From positions 1 to 64,000 of the forward strand of contig WGNX01000010.1 in the NCBI GenBank assembly GCA_016124335.1: DNA of 64,000 bases. Direction: 5' to 3'. The position numbers and the translations under genes are program-made. Below the pieces are notes generated by a model. The model saw nothing but the letters and a program-made list of their open reading frames with translations. It made no database searches and was not told the origin of the DNA. Source of the DNA: Alphaproteobacteria bacterium (GTDB lineage Bacteria; Pseudomonadota; Alphaproteobacteria; CACIAM-22H2). This document shows positions 8,833-18,653 of the stretch, piece after piece. Within the stretch, counting starts at the first letter, position 1. Every line of letters begins with the position of its first letter.

Positions 8833-10244
8833 GCGAAAACGACCATCTTGAGAAGCAGCAATCCGTGACGAAAGCGCGAGATCTGCGTTTCGCCATAGGT
8901 ACGGGCGAGATAGCGGATCGGCACTTCGACGACCTTCAGGTTCAGCTTGATCGCGCCGAATATCAGGTCGAAATCGCCGAACGGATCGAAATCGCCAAAA
9001 TAGAGGCGGTTGGCGGCGATCGCTTCGTAGTGACGTTTGCGCAGCACCTTGGTGCCGCAAAGCGTATCGGTGAAGCGCTGGTTGAGCAGCCAGGTGAAGA
9101 TCACCGAAAACGCATAATTGGCGATGCGGTTGAGCGTGCGCATCGCCTCGTCCTCCATCGGATAGACCAGACGCGTGCCGTTGATGAATTCGCCGCGCCC
9201 TTCCGCGATCTGGCGGAAGAACTTCGGCATGTCCTCGGGCGGAACCGTCAGGTCGGCGTCGAGGATCATCAGCACGTCGCCGGTCGCGGCGGCGAAACCC
9301 TTGCGCACGGCATCGCCCTTGCCCTTGCCGTCCTGGACGAGAATCTTGATGTCGCGGTCCGGATAGGCGGCCTTCACGCGGTGCATCTCGTCGAGCGTGC
9401 CGTCCTTCGAGTGGCCTTCGACGAACACGATTTCGACGCGCTCGCAGAATTGCGGCAACCGCACCACCGCAGCCTCGATGTTCCCCTTTTCGTTGCGCGC
9501 GGGAATGACGACGCTTGCCGAGGTTGGCCGTGGCTGCGCCACAGCGCGCGAGCGGGCGACCAGATAGTTGCGCAGGCACAGCTGGCGGATGCCCGGCAGC
9601 GGCGCGATCAACCGGTTGACGAGCGTGCCGAGGCCGAGGAGACGGAAAGGCACGAGCGTGCGCCATTCGCGCCGGATGACTTCGAAGCCCGCGAGATCGA
9701 GGACCGCGGCAAGCGCCGGCATCCCCAGCCAGTTCGAATCTCTCATCGGCGCCTTCAGGCCGAACCCGGCCGCCACGCGCAGCATCGGCTCCCAAAGCGG
9801 CGCGTGATAGGCGATGACGACGCGCGTATCGGCGTGGCACAGGTTGTGGAGTTTCACGAGCGTCTGCTCGATGTCATCGATCCAGCCGACCGTTTCGGCG
9901 AGCAGGATCACGTCGAACGTCTCGCCCGCCGTAGCAAGCGGCTCGCCCGCCTCGAAATCGACCGTATTGAATTCCAGATGCGGATGGGCGGCACGCGCCG
10001 CCGCGACCGCCTGTCCGCTGGGATCGATGCCGACGCCGCGCCCCGGCTCCAGCCCCGCCAGAACCGCGCCGTCTCCGCAGCCGACTGCCAGGACGCTGGC
10101 GCCGGGCGGCACCAGAAAGCGCAGCGCGCGAAGGTCTTCGGAATGATAGAAGTCGTGCCGTGCGCGCCAGCCGGCGCGTGCCGGCTCCTGCCGGTCGCGG
10201 AATTCGATTTTCCGGCGGCGGCGCTCGATTGACGCGTTGTTCAT
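8808..10244 (-). CDS. Bifunctional protein: N-terminal SAM methyltransferase + C-terminal GT2 glycosyltransferase
   Basis: N-term VLAVGCGDGAVLAGL...FDVILLAETVGW; C-term SVVIPARNEKGNIEAAV...VFVEGHSKDGT...LMILDADLTVPPEDMPKFF. Confidence 0.83.
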   Translation of the reverse strand: MNNASIERRRRKIEFRDRQEPARAGWRARHDFYHSEDLRALRFLVPPGASVLAVGCGDGAVLAGLEPGRGVGIDPSGQAVAAARAAHPHLEFNTVDFEAGEPLATAGETFDVILLAETVGWIDDIEQTLVKLHNLCHADTRVVIAYHAPLWEPMLRVAAGFGLKAPMRDSNWLGMPALAAVLDLAGFEVIRREWRTLVPFRLLGLGTLVNRLIAPLPGIRQLCLRNYLVARSRAVAQPRPTSASVVIPARNEKGNIEAAVVRLPQFCERVEIVFVEGHSKDGTLDEMHRVKAAYPDRDIKILVQDGKGKGDAVRKGFAAATGDVLMILDADLTVPPEDMPKFFRQIAEGRGEFINGTRLVYPMEDEAMRTLNRIANYAFSVIFTWLLNQRFTDTLCGTKVLRKRHYEAIAANRLYFGDFDPFGDFDLIFGAIKLNLKVVEVPIRYLARTYGETQISRFRHGLLLLKMVVFAWRKLKAY

Positions 10245-10295
10245 GGGGCGAGGGTGTAGCATCTTCGCTCGGCGCGCCGCAATTCGGGCGCGCAT

Positions 10296-11395
10296 ATGCC
10301 AAACCAGTCAATTCGGTCGCCTGCCTTGAAGAACATCGCGCTCCTCGCCGCCTCGATCCTCCTGACGCTTGCCGGTGCCGAAATCGCGCTGCGCGTGCTT
10401 GTTTCAACGAGTCTTACTGGTTTGCGGCGCGATACGGCTATGCCTCGCCGGGCGCGTTCTCGATGGCGGCGCCGGGCGTTCCCGCCCGCCCGGCAAATGC
10501 ACGTATCCACCATGTCGGCATCTACGACATCGGCGAGCCCAAGATCGAATACGACTACGTCCTGCAGACGAACAATCTCGGGTTCGCGCAGGATCGCGAC
10601 CTTGAATGCAGCCGCCCGACGACCGCGTTTCTGGGCGACTCGTTTACCGAGGGCCAGGGCGCACCTGCCTGGTTCGCCGGAATCGAACCCGATGCGCCCG
10701 CCGGCCGCCAACTGGCCAATCTCGGCTATCTGGGAACGGGGATGCTGAACTGGCAGGCTGCACTTGCCCACTATGCGCCCTGTCTCGCGCCCGACCGCCT
10801 CGTATTCGTCTTCATCTCGCACGACTGGTATCGGCCGATCTTCGAGATCTCGTCCTCGCAGATCGACTGCCTGGCCGGCACCGGCGCCTGCCGCGAGCCC
10901 GAGCATCTGTGGTATCCGCTGAAGCCCGGCGACAAGCCCAGCGACCTGATCGAACGAACGACGACGCGATACGAGGCGCGATGGAAAGGTCGCGATTCGC
11001 TGCGCGATCGCCTGTCGCGCTGGGAGATCTGGCCCAAGCGACACATCTACGTCTTCGCGCTCCTGCGCAACGCGGCGGTCGCCTATCTCGGGCTCGGCGG
11101 CATGGAGTCGCGTGCCGATACGCTGGAAACCTTCGAGCGTTCAAAGGCCGCTTTCCTGTCGATGGTCGCCAGCGTCGGCCGGGAAAATGTCCGCTTGTTG
11201 ATGATCCCCCAGGCAGACGAGGTCATCGCCAACTCGCCCAACCCGCGGTCGCGCGCGGTACGCGCCTTTCTAGATGCGCAGGGAATGCCGGTACAATCGT
11301 GCGAACTCGCGATCGGCGATTTCCTGCCCAACGACCGGCACCCGAATGCCGGCGGCTACGCCAAGATCGCGGCATGCGCGCGAAAACTGATTTGA
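10296..11395 (+). pseudogene. SGNH/GDSL-like hydrolase with apparent frameshift between signal anchor and catalytic domain
   Basis: Signal anchor MPNQSIRSPALKNIALLAASILLTLAGAEIALRV is in the 10296 frame; catalytic part FNESYWFAARYGY...FLGDSFTEGQG...NDRHPNAGGYAKIA is in the 10160 frame; switch near 10395-10405. Confidence 0.6.
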
Positions 11396-11426
11396 GCCCG
11401 GTCTCTCAAGCGCTCGCCGGGATCGT

Positions 11427-13064
11427 TCATTTTCCCGCCGCGATCGCCTTCAATGCCCATTTGACGGATATGCCTTCGGCGCCCGCGGTGCCGGCGGCAA
11501 CGAGCTGCTCGGCCCGCCTTGCGCTGCCGCGCACGGCGAACGAAACGCTCTCGCCCAGTTCCAGCATGGCACCGGCGATCTGAAGCCGCCACGCCTGGCC
11601 CGAATGCGTGCGCAGCAGCGCTGCCGCACCATTCTGGATGATCGAAGCCTGCAGATCGGGCGCCAGATGGAAGCGGATCGCGAAACGCGCCGAGGGTGCC
11701 ACCGTGGCGCCCGGCGCCGGGATCAGCGAATCCTCGCCCCGCACGTCGCGCCCGTCGCTGGCGACGAACAGCCGGCGCTGGTGCAGGAAGCCGAACAGCG
11801 GCACGTAGCCGTCGTGGCTTGCCTCCAGCCAGACATTGCCTTCGGCCTCGTCGCGGGTCGATTTCACGGCGGGCGGCCGGCGCATGACCTTGCCGGGAAC
11901 AGGCTCGGACGAACTGGTGTCTTCCAGCGTCAGCGTGGAATGCGCGGCCGTGGCGCGCAGCGCCAGCGCCCATTCCGAATCGTCGCGCGGGCCGGCACCG
12001 CAATTGGCGATGAGCCGTTCGCGGCCGGACGAAATCTCGATCGACAGCGCGCCCGCATGCCCGTGTGCATCGAAACCCGCCGGCGGCGGCGCGCCGGAAT
12101 CGAGGAAGACGAGCGTCCGGTCGGCCGCCACGCGCTCGAAATGCGCGGCACTTGCGCGCAGCGGTGGCGGTGCGGGGCACTGCGCGCGCGCCAGCGCTTC
12201 GTCGATCGCGCGCGAGTCCTCGATGTTGGAATTCTCGAACAGCGCAAGGCCGCCGTCGCCATGCCGGAAGAAGCGCAGCGCGGGCGCCAGCCCCTCGATC
12301 GCACGGTGGACAGCCTCGGGCACGCTGGCGCCGGCCGTTTCCATCGCAAGGCGCGCGTCGACGAACACCGACAGGGCCGCGAACTGCGCGTAGGCGCCAC
12401 GCTCGGCATGAAAACCGTCGGGCAGCAGTTGCGCCAGCGCTTCGCCGCCCAGCGCGCGCGCGGCACCGCCAAGTCCGGACTGCGGCAGGAGGCCGCACGA
12501 ATGCGCGTAGATCAGCCCCCGCAGCGCCGCCAGCCGCGGCAGGCCCGACGGCGCGGTCCGCCACGAGCGCGCAAGATGGCGCGCCTGCCGGCACGCCGAT
12601 TCAAGAAGCTGGGGTCCGAGCCTGTCACCCTCGCCGCGCGACAGGAACGGCGCGTTGGCAAGCCAGGCGGCGATGCGCCGGCCAGTGGGCTCGGCATCCC
12701 ATGCGCCCGCCTGCCATTTCGGATTTGCGGCGATCCAGTCCTCGACCAGCGCGCGCGCGCGCGTCTGCGCCAGTTCGCTGCCGACCGCCGAAAGATCGTC
12801 CAGCCATTCGAACGAATTGAGCTCCACGCGCGCGGCCGGCGTCAGGTCGGCGGCCGTCCAATCGGGACGTTCGGCGGCAAGGGCACGGCCCGCGCACACG
12901 AGCTTGCCGGAAACGATCGCCTCACCGCGCACGCGGTTTCCAGGCAGTGGCGGCGGCGCCAGCCGGAGCAGGCGTTTGGGCGTGCGCCCGCCAATCAGGA
13001 ACGAATAGAGGAACGAACCGTTCCAGAAATCCCGAACACGGGATCGGCGCTGGCGCGCGGGCAC
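11427..13064 (-). CDS. Heparinase II/III family protein
   Basis: FWNGSFLYSFLIGGRTPKRLLRL... with late GHADALSIEI-like segment (HGHAGALSIEISSGRERLIANCGAG). Confidence 0.85.
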   Translation of the reverse strand: MPARQRRSRVRDFWNGSFLYSFLIGGRTPKRLLRLAPPPLPGNRVRGEAIVSGKLVCAGRALAAERPDWTAADLTPAARVELNSFEWLDDLSAVGSELAQTRARALVEDWIAANPKWQAGAWDAEPTGRRIAAWLANAPFLSRGEGDRLGPQLLESACRQARHLARSWRTAPSGLPRLAALRGLIYAHSCGLLPQSGLGGAARALGGEALAQLLPDGFHAERGAYAQFAALSVFVDARLAMETAGASVPEAVHRAIEGLAPALRFFRHGDGGLALFENSNIEDSRAIDEALARAQCPAPPPLRASAAHFERVAADRTLVFLDSGAPPPAGFDAHGHAGALSIEISSGRERLIANCGAGPRDDSEWALALRATAAHSTLTLEDTSSSEPVPGKVMRRPPAVKSTRDEAEGNVWLEASHDGYVPLFGFLHQRRLFVASDGRDVRGEDSLIPAPGATVAPSARFAIRFHLAPDLQASIIQNGAAALLRTHSGQAWRLQIAGAMLELGESVSFAVRGSARRAEQLVAAGTAGAEGISVKWALKAIAAGK

Positions 13065-13067
13065 GCT

Positions 13068-13742
13068 TCAGGCCCCGCGCAGGCGCCGCAGATTGTCGGC
13101 GTATTTCGATGGGCCGCCCGCAAAACCCGCCGTGCCGGCCACGAAGACATCGGCACCCGCCGCACGCACACGCGGCGCAGTCTCGATGTTGATGCCGCCA
13201 TCGACCTCAAGATCGATCCGCCGGCCGCTGGAACCGACCAACGCGTCGATCTTCTGGCGCAGTGCGGCGATCTTGCCGAGCGCGCCCTCGATGAAGCTTT
13301 GCCCGCCGAAGCCTGGATTGACCGACATCACCAGGACGAGATCGAGATCGCCGAGCATCGGCTCGACCGCCGCGACCGGCGTGCCCGGATTGAGCGACAG
13401 ACCCGCCTTCTTGCCGAGGCTCTTGACGAGCTGCACGGTGCGATGGACATGCGGGCCGGCCTCGGGATGCACGGTAATGATATCGGCGCCCGCGTCGGCG
13501 AATTCCTTCACGAACGGATCGACCGGCGAGATCATCAGATGGACGTCGAGCGGCAGCTTCGTGTGCGGCCGAATCGCCTTCACGATCGACGGACCAAGCG
13601 TGATGTTGGGAACGAAATGGCCGTCCATCACGTCGACATGGATATAGTCGGCCCCGGCCGCCTCCATCGCGCGCACTTCCGCGCCAAGGGCCGCGAAATC
13701 GGCCGACAATATCGACGGAGCGATGCGAAGAGGCTGCTGCAA
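13068..13742 (-). CDS. rpe: Ribulose-phosphate 3-epimerase
   Basis: LRIAPSILSADFAALGAEV...YIHVDVMDGHFVPNITLGP...MSVNPGFGGQSFI...VDGGIN. TTG start chosen; alternative upstream ATG exists. Confidence 0.94.
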   Translation of the reverse strand: MQQPLRIAPSILSADFAALGAEVRAMEAAGADYIHVDVMDGHFVPNITLGPSIVKAIRPHTKLPLDVHLMISPVDPFVKEFADAGADIITVHPEAGPHVHRTVQLVKSLGKKAGLSLNPGTPVAAVEPMLGDLDLVLVMSVNPGFGGQSFIEGALGKIAALRQKIDALVGSSGRRIDLEVDGGINIETAPRVRAAGADVFVAGTAGFAGGPSKYADNLRRLRGA

Positions 13743-13900
13743 AGCGACTCCCGGTGTTGGGCGGCGATTCCGGCTCATGTAACAGGTTGCGGGGCGCAGC
13801 GGCAAGGGATGGTAGCCCGCATCGCCGATTGCCCCGAAATGCGCGATTTGGCCGCCGATTCGGCGCGAATTTATCCAATGGAAAGCGGAAGGTTCGTCGT

Positions 13901-13906
13901 TATAAT
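13901..13906 (+). promoter_or_regulatory. Candidate -10 element TATAAT upstream of lptD
   Basis: Perfect TATAAT 75 nt upstream of lptD ATG; matching -35 weak. Confidence 0.35.
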
Positions 13907-13980
13907 CCGCCTCCTTCACGGCCCCAAAGCCGCGAAAGTCCACGGAATTTCGGCACTCACGGCCCAAGCACAAGCGACGA

Positions 13981-16194
13981 ATGGCACTGCCGACCATCCT
14001 CGACACGATTGGCGGCGCCTTTGCCGCCCGCGTTTGCGCACTCGTTCTTTTTGCGGGTGCAACGACGATGGGTTCGGCCGCCTGCGCCCAGTCGAATTCC
14101 GGGACTGAAATCCCCGCCCTCGTCCATGCGGACGAGATTGTCGTCGACGAGGATCTCGGCCTCGTCACGGCGCAGGGCAATGTCGAAATTGCCCAGGGCG
14201 ACCGGCTGCTCAAGGCCGACGCGCTCACCTACAACCGGCGGACGAACACGGTGACCGCGACGGGCAACGTTTCGCTGCTCGAGCCGACGGGCGAGGTCGT
14301 GTTCGCCGAATTCGTCGAGTTGACCGACGACATGCGCGAGGGTGCGATCCGCAACCTGCGCCTGATCATCGCCGACCAGTCGCGCTTTGCCGCCGTCACG
14401 GCGCGGCGCGCCGATGGCAGCAAGACGGTCATGCGCCGTGCGACCTACACGCCTTGCGAACCCTGCCGCGACGACCCCACGCGCGCGCCCGTCTGGCAGA
14501 TCCGTGCCTCGCGCATCACGCACGACCAGGAGAAGAAGGAAGTCGTCTACGACAACGCGCGCCTAGAGATCGCCGGCGTACCCGTGATGTACACGCCGTA
14601 TTTTTCGCATCCGGACGGGACGGAAAGGCGAAAGAGCGGCTTCCTTGTCCCCGATATTTCGACGTCTTCGCGCAACGGCACGATGGTCGCTGCCCCTTAT
14701 TTCTGGGCGCTAAGTCCGACTGCCGATACGACCCTCACGCCGGTCCTCATATCAAACGACAGGCCGATGCTTATAGGGGAAGTCCGCGAGCGTACGCGCG
14801 CGGGTGAATATTCGCTCGACGGCTCGTTTCTTAATACGAATCGCGAAGGTGAAGGGTTTCCGGCCTGGCGTGGACATGCACGCGGAATGGGCCGCTTTGA
14901 CATCGACGACACTTGGCGTTGGGGCTACGACCTTTCGCGCGCGTCGGACAAAACCTATATCGACCGATATCGGATTCGGCAGCGCTTTCGAATTCTTGAT
15001 CAGGATGCGCTGCAAAGTCGACTCTATACCGAGGGATTCCGGGATCGCGGCTATGCCTCGCTGAATGCACTCGCGTTTCAGGGCTTGCGTCCCGAGGACG
15101 ATCCATCCTTGACGCCAACCGTTTTGCCGGCTGCCAACTACAGTTGGTTCAGCGAGCCGGGCACGGTCGGTGGCCGCTACACGTTCGATGCGGCCGCCTA
15201 CTCCATATATCGCGACCGCGGCGTTCACTCGCAGCATACAACAATGATCGGTGGCTGGTCGCTGCCGTACACGACAAGATCTGGCGAAATCTACACGCTT
15301 ACTGCGAATCTGCAGACTGACATGTTCAACGTCAGCAATCTTCATCCTGGCCGTGACAGCTTTCAGCCATCCGACGACGGCACGTCTTTCCGCGCGATGC
15401 CAGAAGTCGGCCTGTCGTGGCGCTTCCCGCTGGTAAGGCAATCGCCGACGTTGCGCACGATCATCGAGCCGGTCGTTGCAGTATATGCGGCGCCCAACAT
15501 GGGCAGCCAACGGGACCTGCCAAACGAAGACAGCCGAGGCCTGACATTTGACGATACAAACCTTTTTCGCATGAACCGTTTCACGGGCTACGACCGTATC
15601 GATTCCGGCCAACGTGTGGTACTCGGCGCCAATGCCGATTTCGCTCCTTCCACCGGCGAGCGGCTGTCCGTGTTTTTGGGGCAGCAATACCGGTTCAAAT
15701 CGGATGCGGCGCTTCCGCGGGGCTCCGGTGCGGATACGCGCCTGTCGGATCTCGTCGGCCGCGTGCTGTTTGTTCCGTATTCACTCGTGCGCGCGACGTA
15801 TCGATACCAGGTCGACAGCAATGACCGTAAACTGCTGCGCTCCGTCACGGGTCTGTCGATGGGACCAAGTGCGCTCAGCTACGGCCTGCAGCACGCGCGC
15901 ATTGACAAGTCCGTCCAAACGACAGCACAACGTTCGATCAACCAGATTTCGCAATCGCTCTCAAGCCGACTGAGCGAGAATTGGCGTGTCAGCGGCCGCA
16001 TCGTTAATTCGCTTGGCGAGGACAACGGAATCCTGCTCGCCGGCGCGACGTTAATTTACGAAGACGACTGTTTCGTTGCGGGTGCGGACCTCACCCGCCG
16101 CAATATTGGCCGGGCCGACCTTCCTCCAGATACAGCGATACTTTTTCGCATCGGGTTCCGCAATCTCGGCGATTTCTCGCTGCGCGGGCTCTAA
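13981..16194 (+). CDS. lptD: LPS assembly outer membrane protein LptD
   Basis: OstA-like N-terminus (ALVHADEIVVDEDLGLVTAQGNVEIAQGDRLLKADALTYNRRTNTVTATGNVSLLEPTG) then beta-barrel; KSGFLVPDIS; YEDDCFVAG. Confidence 0.93.
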   Translation: MALPTILDTIGGAFAARVCALVLFAGATTMGSAACAQSNSGTEIPALVHADEIVVDEDLGLVTAQGNVEIAQGDRLLKADALTYNRRTNTVTATGNVSLLEPTGEVVFAEFVELTDDMREGAIRNLRLIIADQSRFAAVTARRADGSKTVMRRATYTPCEPCRDDPTRAPVWQIRASRITHDQEKKEVVYDNARLEIAGVPVMYTPYFSHPDGTERRKSGFLVPDISTSSRNGTMVAAPYFWALSPTADTTLTPVLISNDRPMLIGEVRERTRAGEYSLDGSFLNTNREGEGFPAWRGHARGMGRFDIDDTWRWGYDLSRASDKTYIDRYRIRQRFRILDQDALQSRLYTEGFRDRGYASLNALAFQGLRPEDDPSLTPTVLPAANYSWFSEPGTVGGRYTFDAAAYSIYRDRGVHSQHTTMIGGWSLPYTTRSGEIYTLTANLQTDMFNVSNLHPGRDSFQPSDDGTSFRAMPEVGLSWRFPLVRQSPTLRTIIEPVVAVYAAPNMGSQRDLPNEDSRGLTFDDTNLFRMNRFTGYDRIDSGQRVVLGANADFAPSTGERLSVFLGQQYRFKSDAALPRGSGADTRLSDLVGRVLFVPYSLVRATYRYQVDSNDRKLLRSVTGLSMGPSALSYGLQHARIDKSVQTTAQRSINQISQSLSSRLSENWRVSGRIVNSLGEDNGILLAGATLIYEDDCFVAGADLTRRNIGRADLPPDTAILFRIGFRNLGDFSLRGL

Positions 16195-16689
16195 TCAGCG
16201 CGCGCGCAGAAACACTGCGAGCTGCGAACGGATATCGTCGCTAACAAGTTCAAGAACACGCTCGCGGGCACTCTGGATTGAGGCCAGAGTCGCATATTCC
16301 GAATTCGTAATTTCGTAGTCCGTCGTAAAACTCGATGTGCCACTCATTAACCGCTTCCCGCCCGAATCGACAAGGTTGAATGAGGCTGTCGCGGAATAAC
16401 TCGCCCGACTAATTACATCATCTCGGCGCAGCGCCAGCGTCTGTCGCGGCTCGGACAACTCCACTTGCAACGAATAGCGTGACGCGAGCGCGGTGCCTTG
16501 CGGCGTGAGGCGATCGAGAAGATAATTTCTGAGTATCTGACCAGAACGCTCCGCAATCGGCGCGATCCTTACGGCAGCAAGCTCTGAGTTCACGACTGTA
16601 CTGCCGTGAGTTGCATGGAGCGGCTCGAATCCGCAAGCAGCAAGAGAAAACAGAAGAATTAAGGCTGTGAAGTGCCGAATGCTTTTCAT
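16195..16689 (-). CDS. lptE: LPS assembly lipoprotein LptE-like
   Basis: Lipobox LAACGFEPLHA; about 165 aa; NYLLDRLTPQG; next to lptD. Confidence 0.75.
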   Translation of the reverse strand: MKSIRHFTALILLFSLAACGFEPLHATHGSTVVNSELAAVRIAPIAERSGQILRNYLLDRLTPQGTALASRYSLQVELSEPRQTLALRRDDVISRASYSATASFNLVDSGGKRLMSGTSSFTTDYEITNSEYATLASIQSARERVLELVSDDIRSQLAVFLRAR

Positions 16690-16744
16690 GGTTCGAGAAC
16701 TTAGCAGGCCAATAGCGTGAAGGCCAAGTGCTCACGACACTTCC

Positions 16745-17584
16745 TTAGAAGCGACGCCGAACAATAAAAGCCCAGAACAAAGCGGCTGACGGCGTTGCTC
16801 GAACGTCAGATTCAATCGCCGCAGAAAGCGCAGCGCGATATCCAACCGGATCGACTTCGCGTTGGTCGGGTTGCCTAGAAAGCAAAGGACGAGTGATCCA
16901 GCGCCAATGCAATTCGATCGCGGCGGGGCCACCCAGCGCGACGGCTGCGCACTTTGCGTCCGACGCCTGAAGAGCCGCAAGTCGCGCCAAAGCACCGATC
17001 GGATATTGACGAAAGCCGTGAAAAAGATAGAGCCGTAGGCAGGACGCTGCCGGAAGATAGTGCATTTGCAGTGTCGGGCCTGAAGCAGTGTCACATGCAC
17101 GCGCTACTGCGGAAAAATATTCAAGATCGGACGGAATATGCTCGGCAGCGGACTGCGAAAAGAACAAGTTGTCGCCGGGCCTGATCGTCCCGGCGAAATC
17201 GACGCCGTCGAACACCGTCATTTCCGATCCCGCCCTTGATGCCTCCCAAGCAGGATCCTTTCGCACATCAAACCCACGATATCGAATTGAAGATCCTGCG
17301 GCGGCGGCAACAAGCCGACCAGCACGGCCTGAGCCGCAACCCATGTCGTGCATCCGGATGCCGCCCGCTGATTGCGAGAATTTAGCCCATTCGATGCTGG
17401 CAAGATGCCTTTCACATAAGAGACGGGATGGTGAAGGCGTACCAGCGATGGTTGCCTGGTCTGCGCCACCAAAGCGCTCGAGGCTAAGCCCCCCCGAACG
17501 ACCCAAAGCGCGATTGCGAACCGCATTTGCGCCTAGATAAGCGAGCTTGGCGAGATGGCCAAGTGGCCGATCTCCATCGATCAT
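16745..17584 (-). CDS. Class I SAM-dependent methyltransferase-like protein
   Basis: MHDMGCGSGRAGRLVAAAAG motif I; FFSQSAAEHIPSDLEYF. Confidence 0.6.
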   Translation of the reverse strand: MIDGDRPLGHLAKLAYLGANAVRNRALGRSGGLSLERFGGADQATIAGTPSPSRLLCERHLASIEWAKFSQSAGGIRMHDMGCGSGRAGRLVAAAAGSSIRYRGFDVRKDPAWEASRAGSEMTVFDGVDFAGTIRPGDNLFFSQSAAEHIPSDLEYFSAVARACDTASGPTLQMHYLPAASCLRLYLFHGFRQYPIGALARLAALQASDAKCAAVALGGPAAIELHWRWITRPLLSRQPDQREVDPVGYRAALSAAIESDVRATPSAALFWAFIVRRRF

Positions 17585-17615
17585 TATCGGCGAAGTGGAG
17601 CGCAACCGTGCCATT

Positions 17616-18653
17616 CTACTTACCGAGCGCGCGGCGTATGAGACCTGCCGTCTGGGGAACGAGAAGCCGTATCGCCCCAATCATCGCAGAAGGTGACAGT
17701 CGCAAGATCCGATCGAGCAAAACTAAGCGCTTTGCCCCCATGGAGCGCACAAGCCAGGTGCGCAGCGCAAGCGCACCCGCCAGACGGCGCACCGACACAG
17801 CTTCGTGATGCCGCGCGAGATAGGCGTCTGTCAGGTCAAGAAGGACGGAGAGGGCCCGGGCTGGCGGCGAAGGCGCGACCCCGCAGACGATGCATGATCC
17901 GTGCACTGCGGCGTAGATTCCAGCGAGATCGTTTGGCGCGACAACTATCCCAGTTTCCGCCGCGATTCGCCGCGCACCAAAACGCAGGCTCATTGCCTGC
18001 TGCTCACCCAGCCGCAGAACCGAAATGTTGTTGCCGTGCACGCGGTAGGCGACCACATCTTCAGCAAGATTAGCGATCTGAGTGTGCGGGAGCAGGCGGT
18101 CCCAAAGGTCGTAATCCTGGTTTGCGCCATACTGCTCATCGAAATAATGCCCCGTGCGCTCGATCAGGTCATGTCGCAGCGTTACCGCCGGATGATGGAA
18201 CGGATTGCGCGTCATGCTCAGCCAGCGCAGGGCCGCGTCGTCGGTCGGCAAGGGTGAACGCTCGCCCGGACGCCCCTCGCCGTCAATCACAGTCACGCTG
18301 CCGCCGAGGATGCCAATATCGGGGTGCGCGTCGAGGAACGCGACCTGGCGCCGGAACCGGCCCGGCAGGCACAGATCGTCGGCATCGAGACGCGCGATAA
18401 AGGCGCCGCGGCACAAGCGCAGGCCGATATTAAGCGACGGCGTCTGTCCGCGATTGCGGTCGTTGACGTGCAGCCGTATGCGCGGATCGCCAACCGCGCG
18501 CACGACATCGACGCTGCCGTCGGTCGAGCCGTCGTCGACGATGATGAATTCGAAGTCGGAGAAATCCTGCGCGAGCACGCTGTCGATCGCCGGGCGCAGA
18601 TACCGCCCGCCGTTGTAGACCGTCATCAGGACGCTGAGGCGGGGCGCGCTCAT
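17616..18653 (-). CDS. Glycosyltransferase family 2
   Basis: LSVLMTVYNGGRYLRPAIDSVLAQDFSDFEFIIVDDGSTDGS...IARLDADDLCLPGR. Confidence 0.92.
   Translation of the reverse strand: MSAPRLSVLMTVYNGGRYLRPAIDSVLAQDFSDFEFIIVDDGSTDGSVDVVRAVGDPRIRLHVNDRNRGQTPSLNIGLRLCRGAFIARLDADDLCLPGRFRRQVAFLDAHPDIGILGGSVTVIDGEGRPGERSPLPTDDAALRWLSMTRNPFHHPAVTLRHDLIERTGHYFDEQYGANQDYDLWDRLLPHTQIANLAEDVVAYRVHGNNISVLRLGEQQAMSLRFGARRIAAETGIVVAPNDLAGIYAAVHGSCIVCGVAPSPPARALSVLLDLTDAYLARHHEAVSVRRLAGALALRTWLVRSMGAKRLVLLDRILRLSPSAMIGAIRLLVPQTAGLIRRALGK

Noticed and set aside
10160-10295. N-terminal extension of the SGNH hydrolase ORF starting at 10160
   Set aside because: It runs antisense through the start of the MTase-GT2 gene and encodes no signal peptide; the real signal anchor is in another frame.
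12750-12775. Alternating CG run (gcgcgcgcgcgcg) as a possible Z-DNA or phase-variable repeat
   Set aside because: Short dinucleotide runs are common in this GC-rich sequence and this one is inside a well-formed CDS without frame disruption.
11604-14108. Plus-strand ORF of 834 aa opposite heparinase/rpe
   Set aside because: GC-rich shadow ORF without recognisable domains; opposite-strand proteins are well supported.
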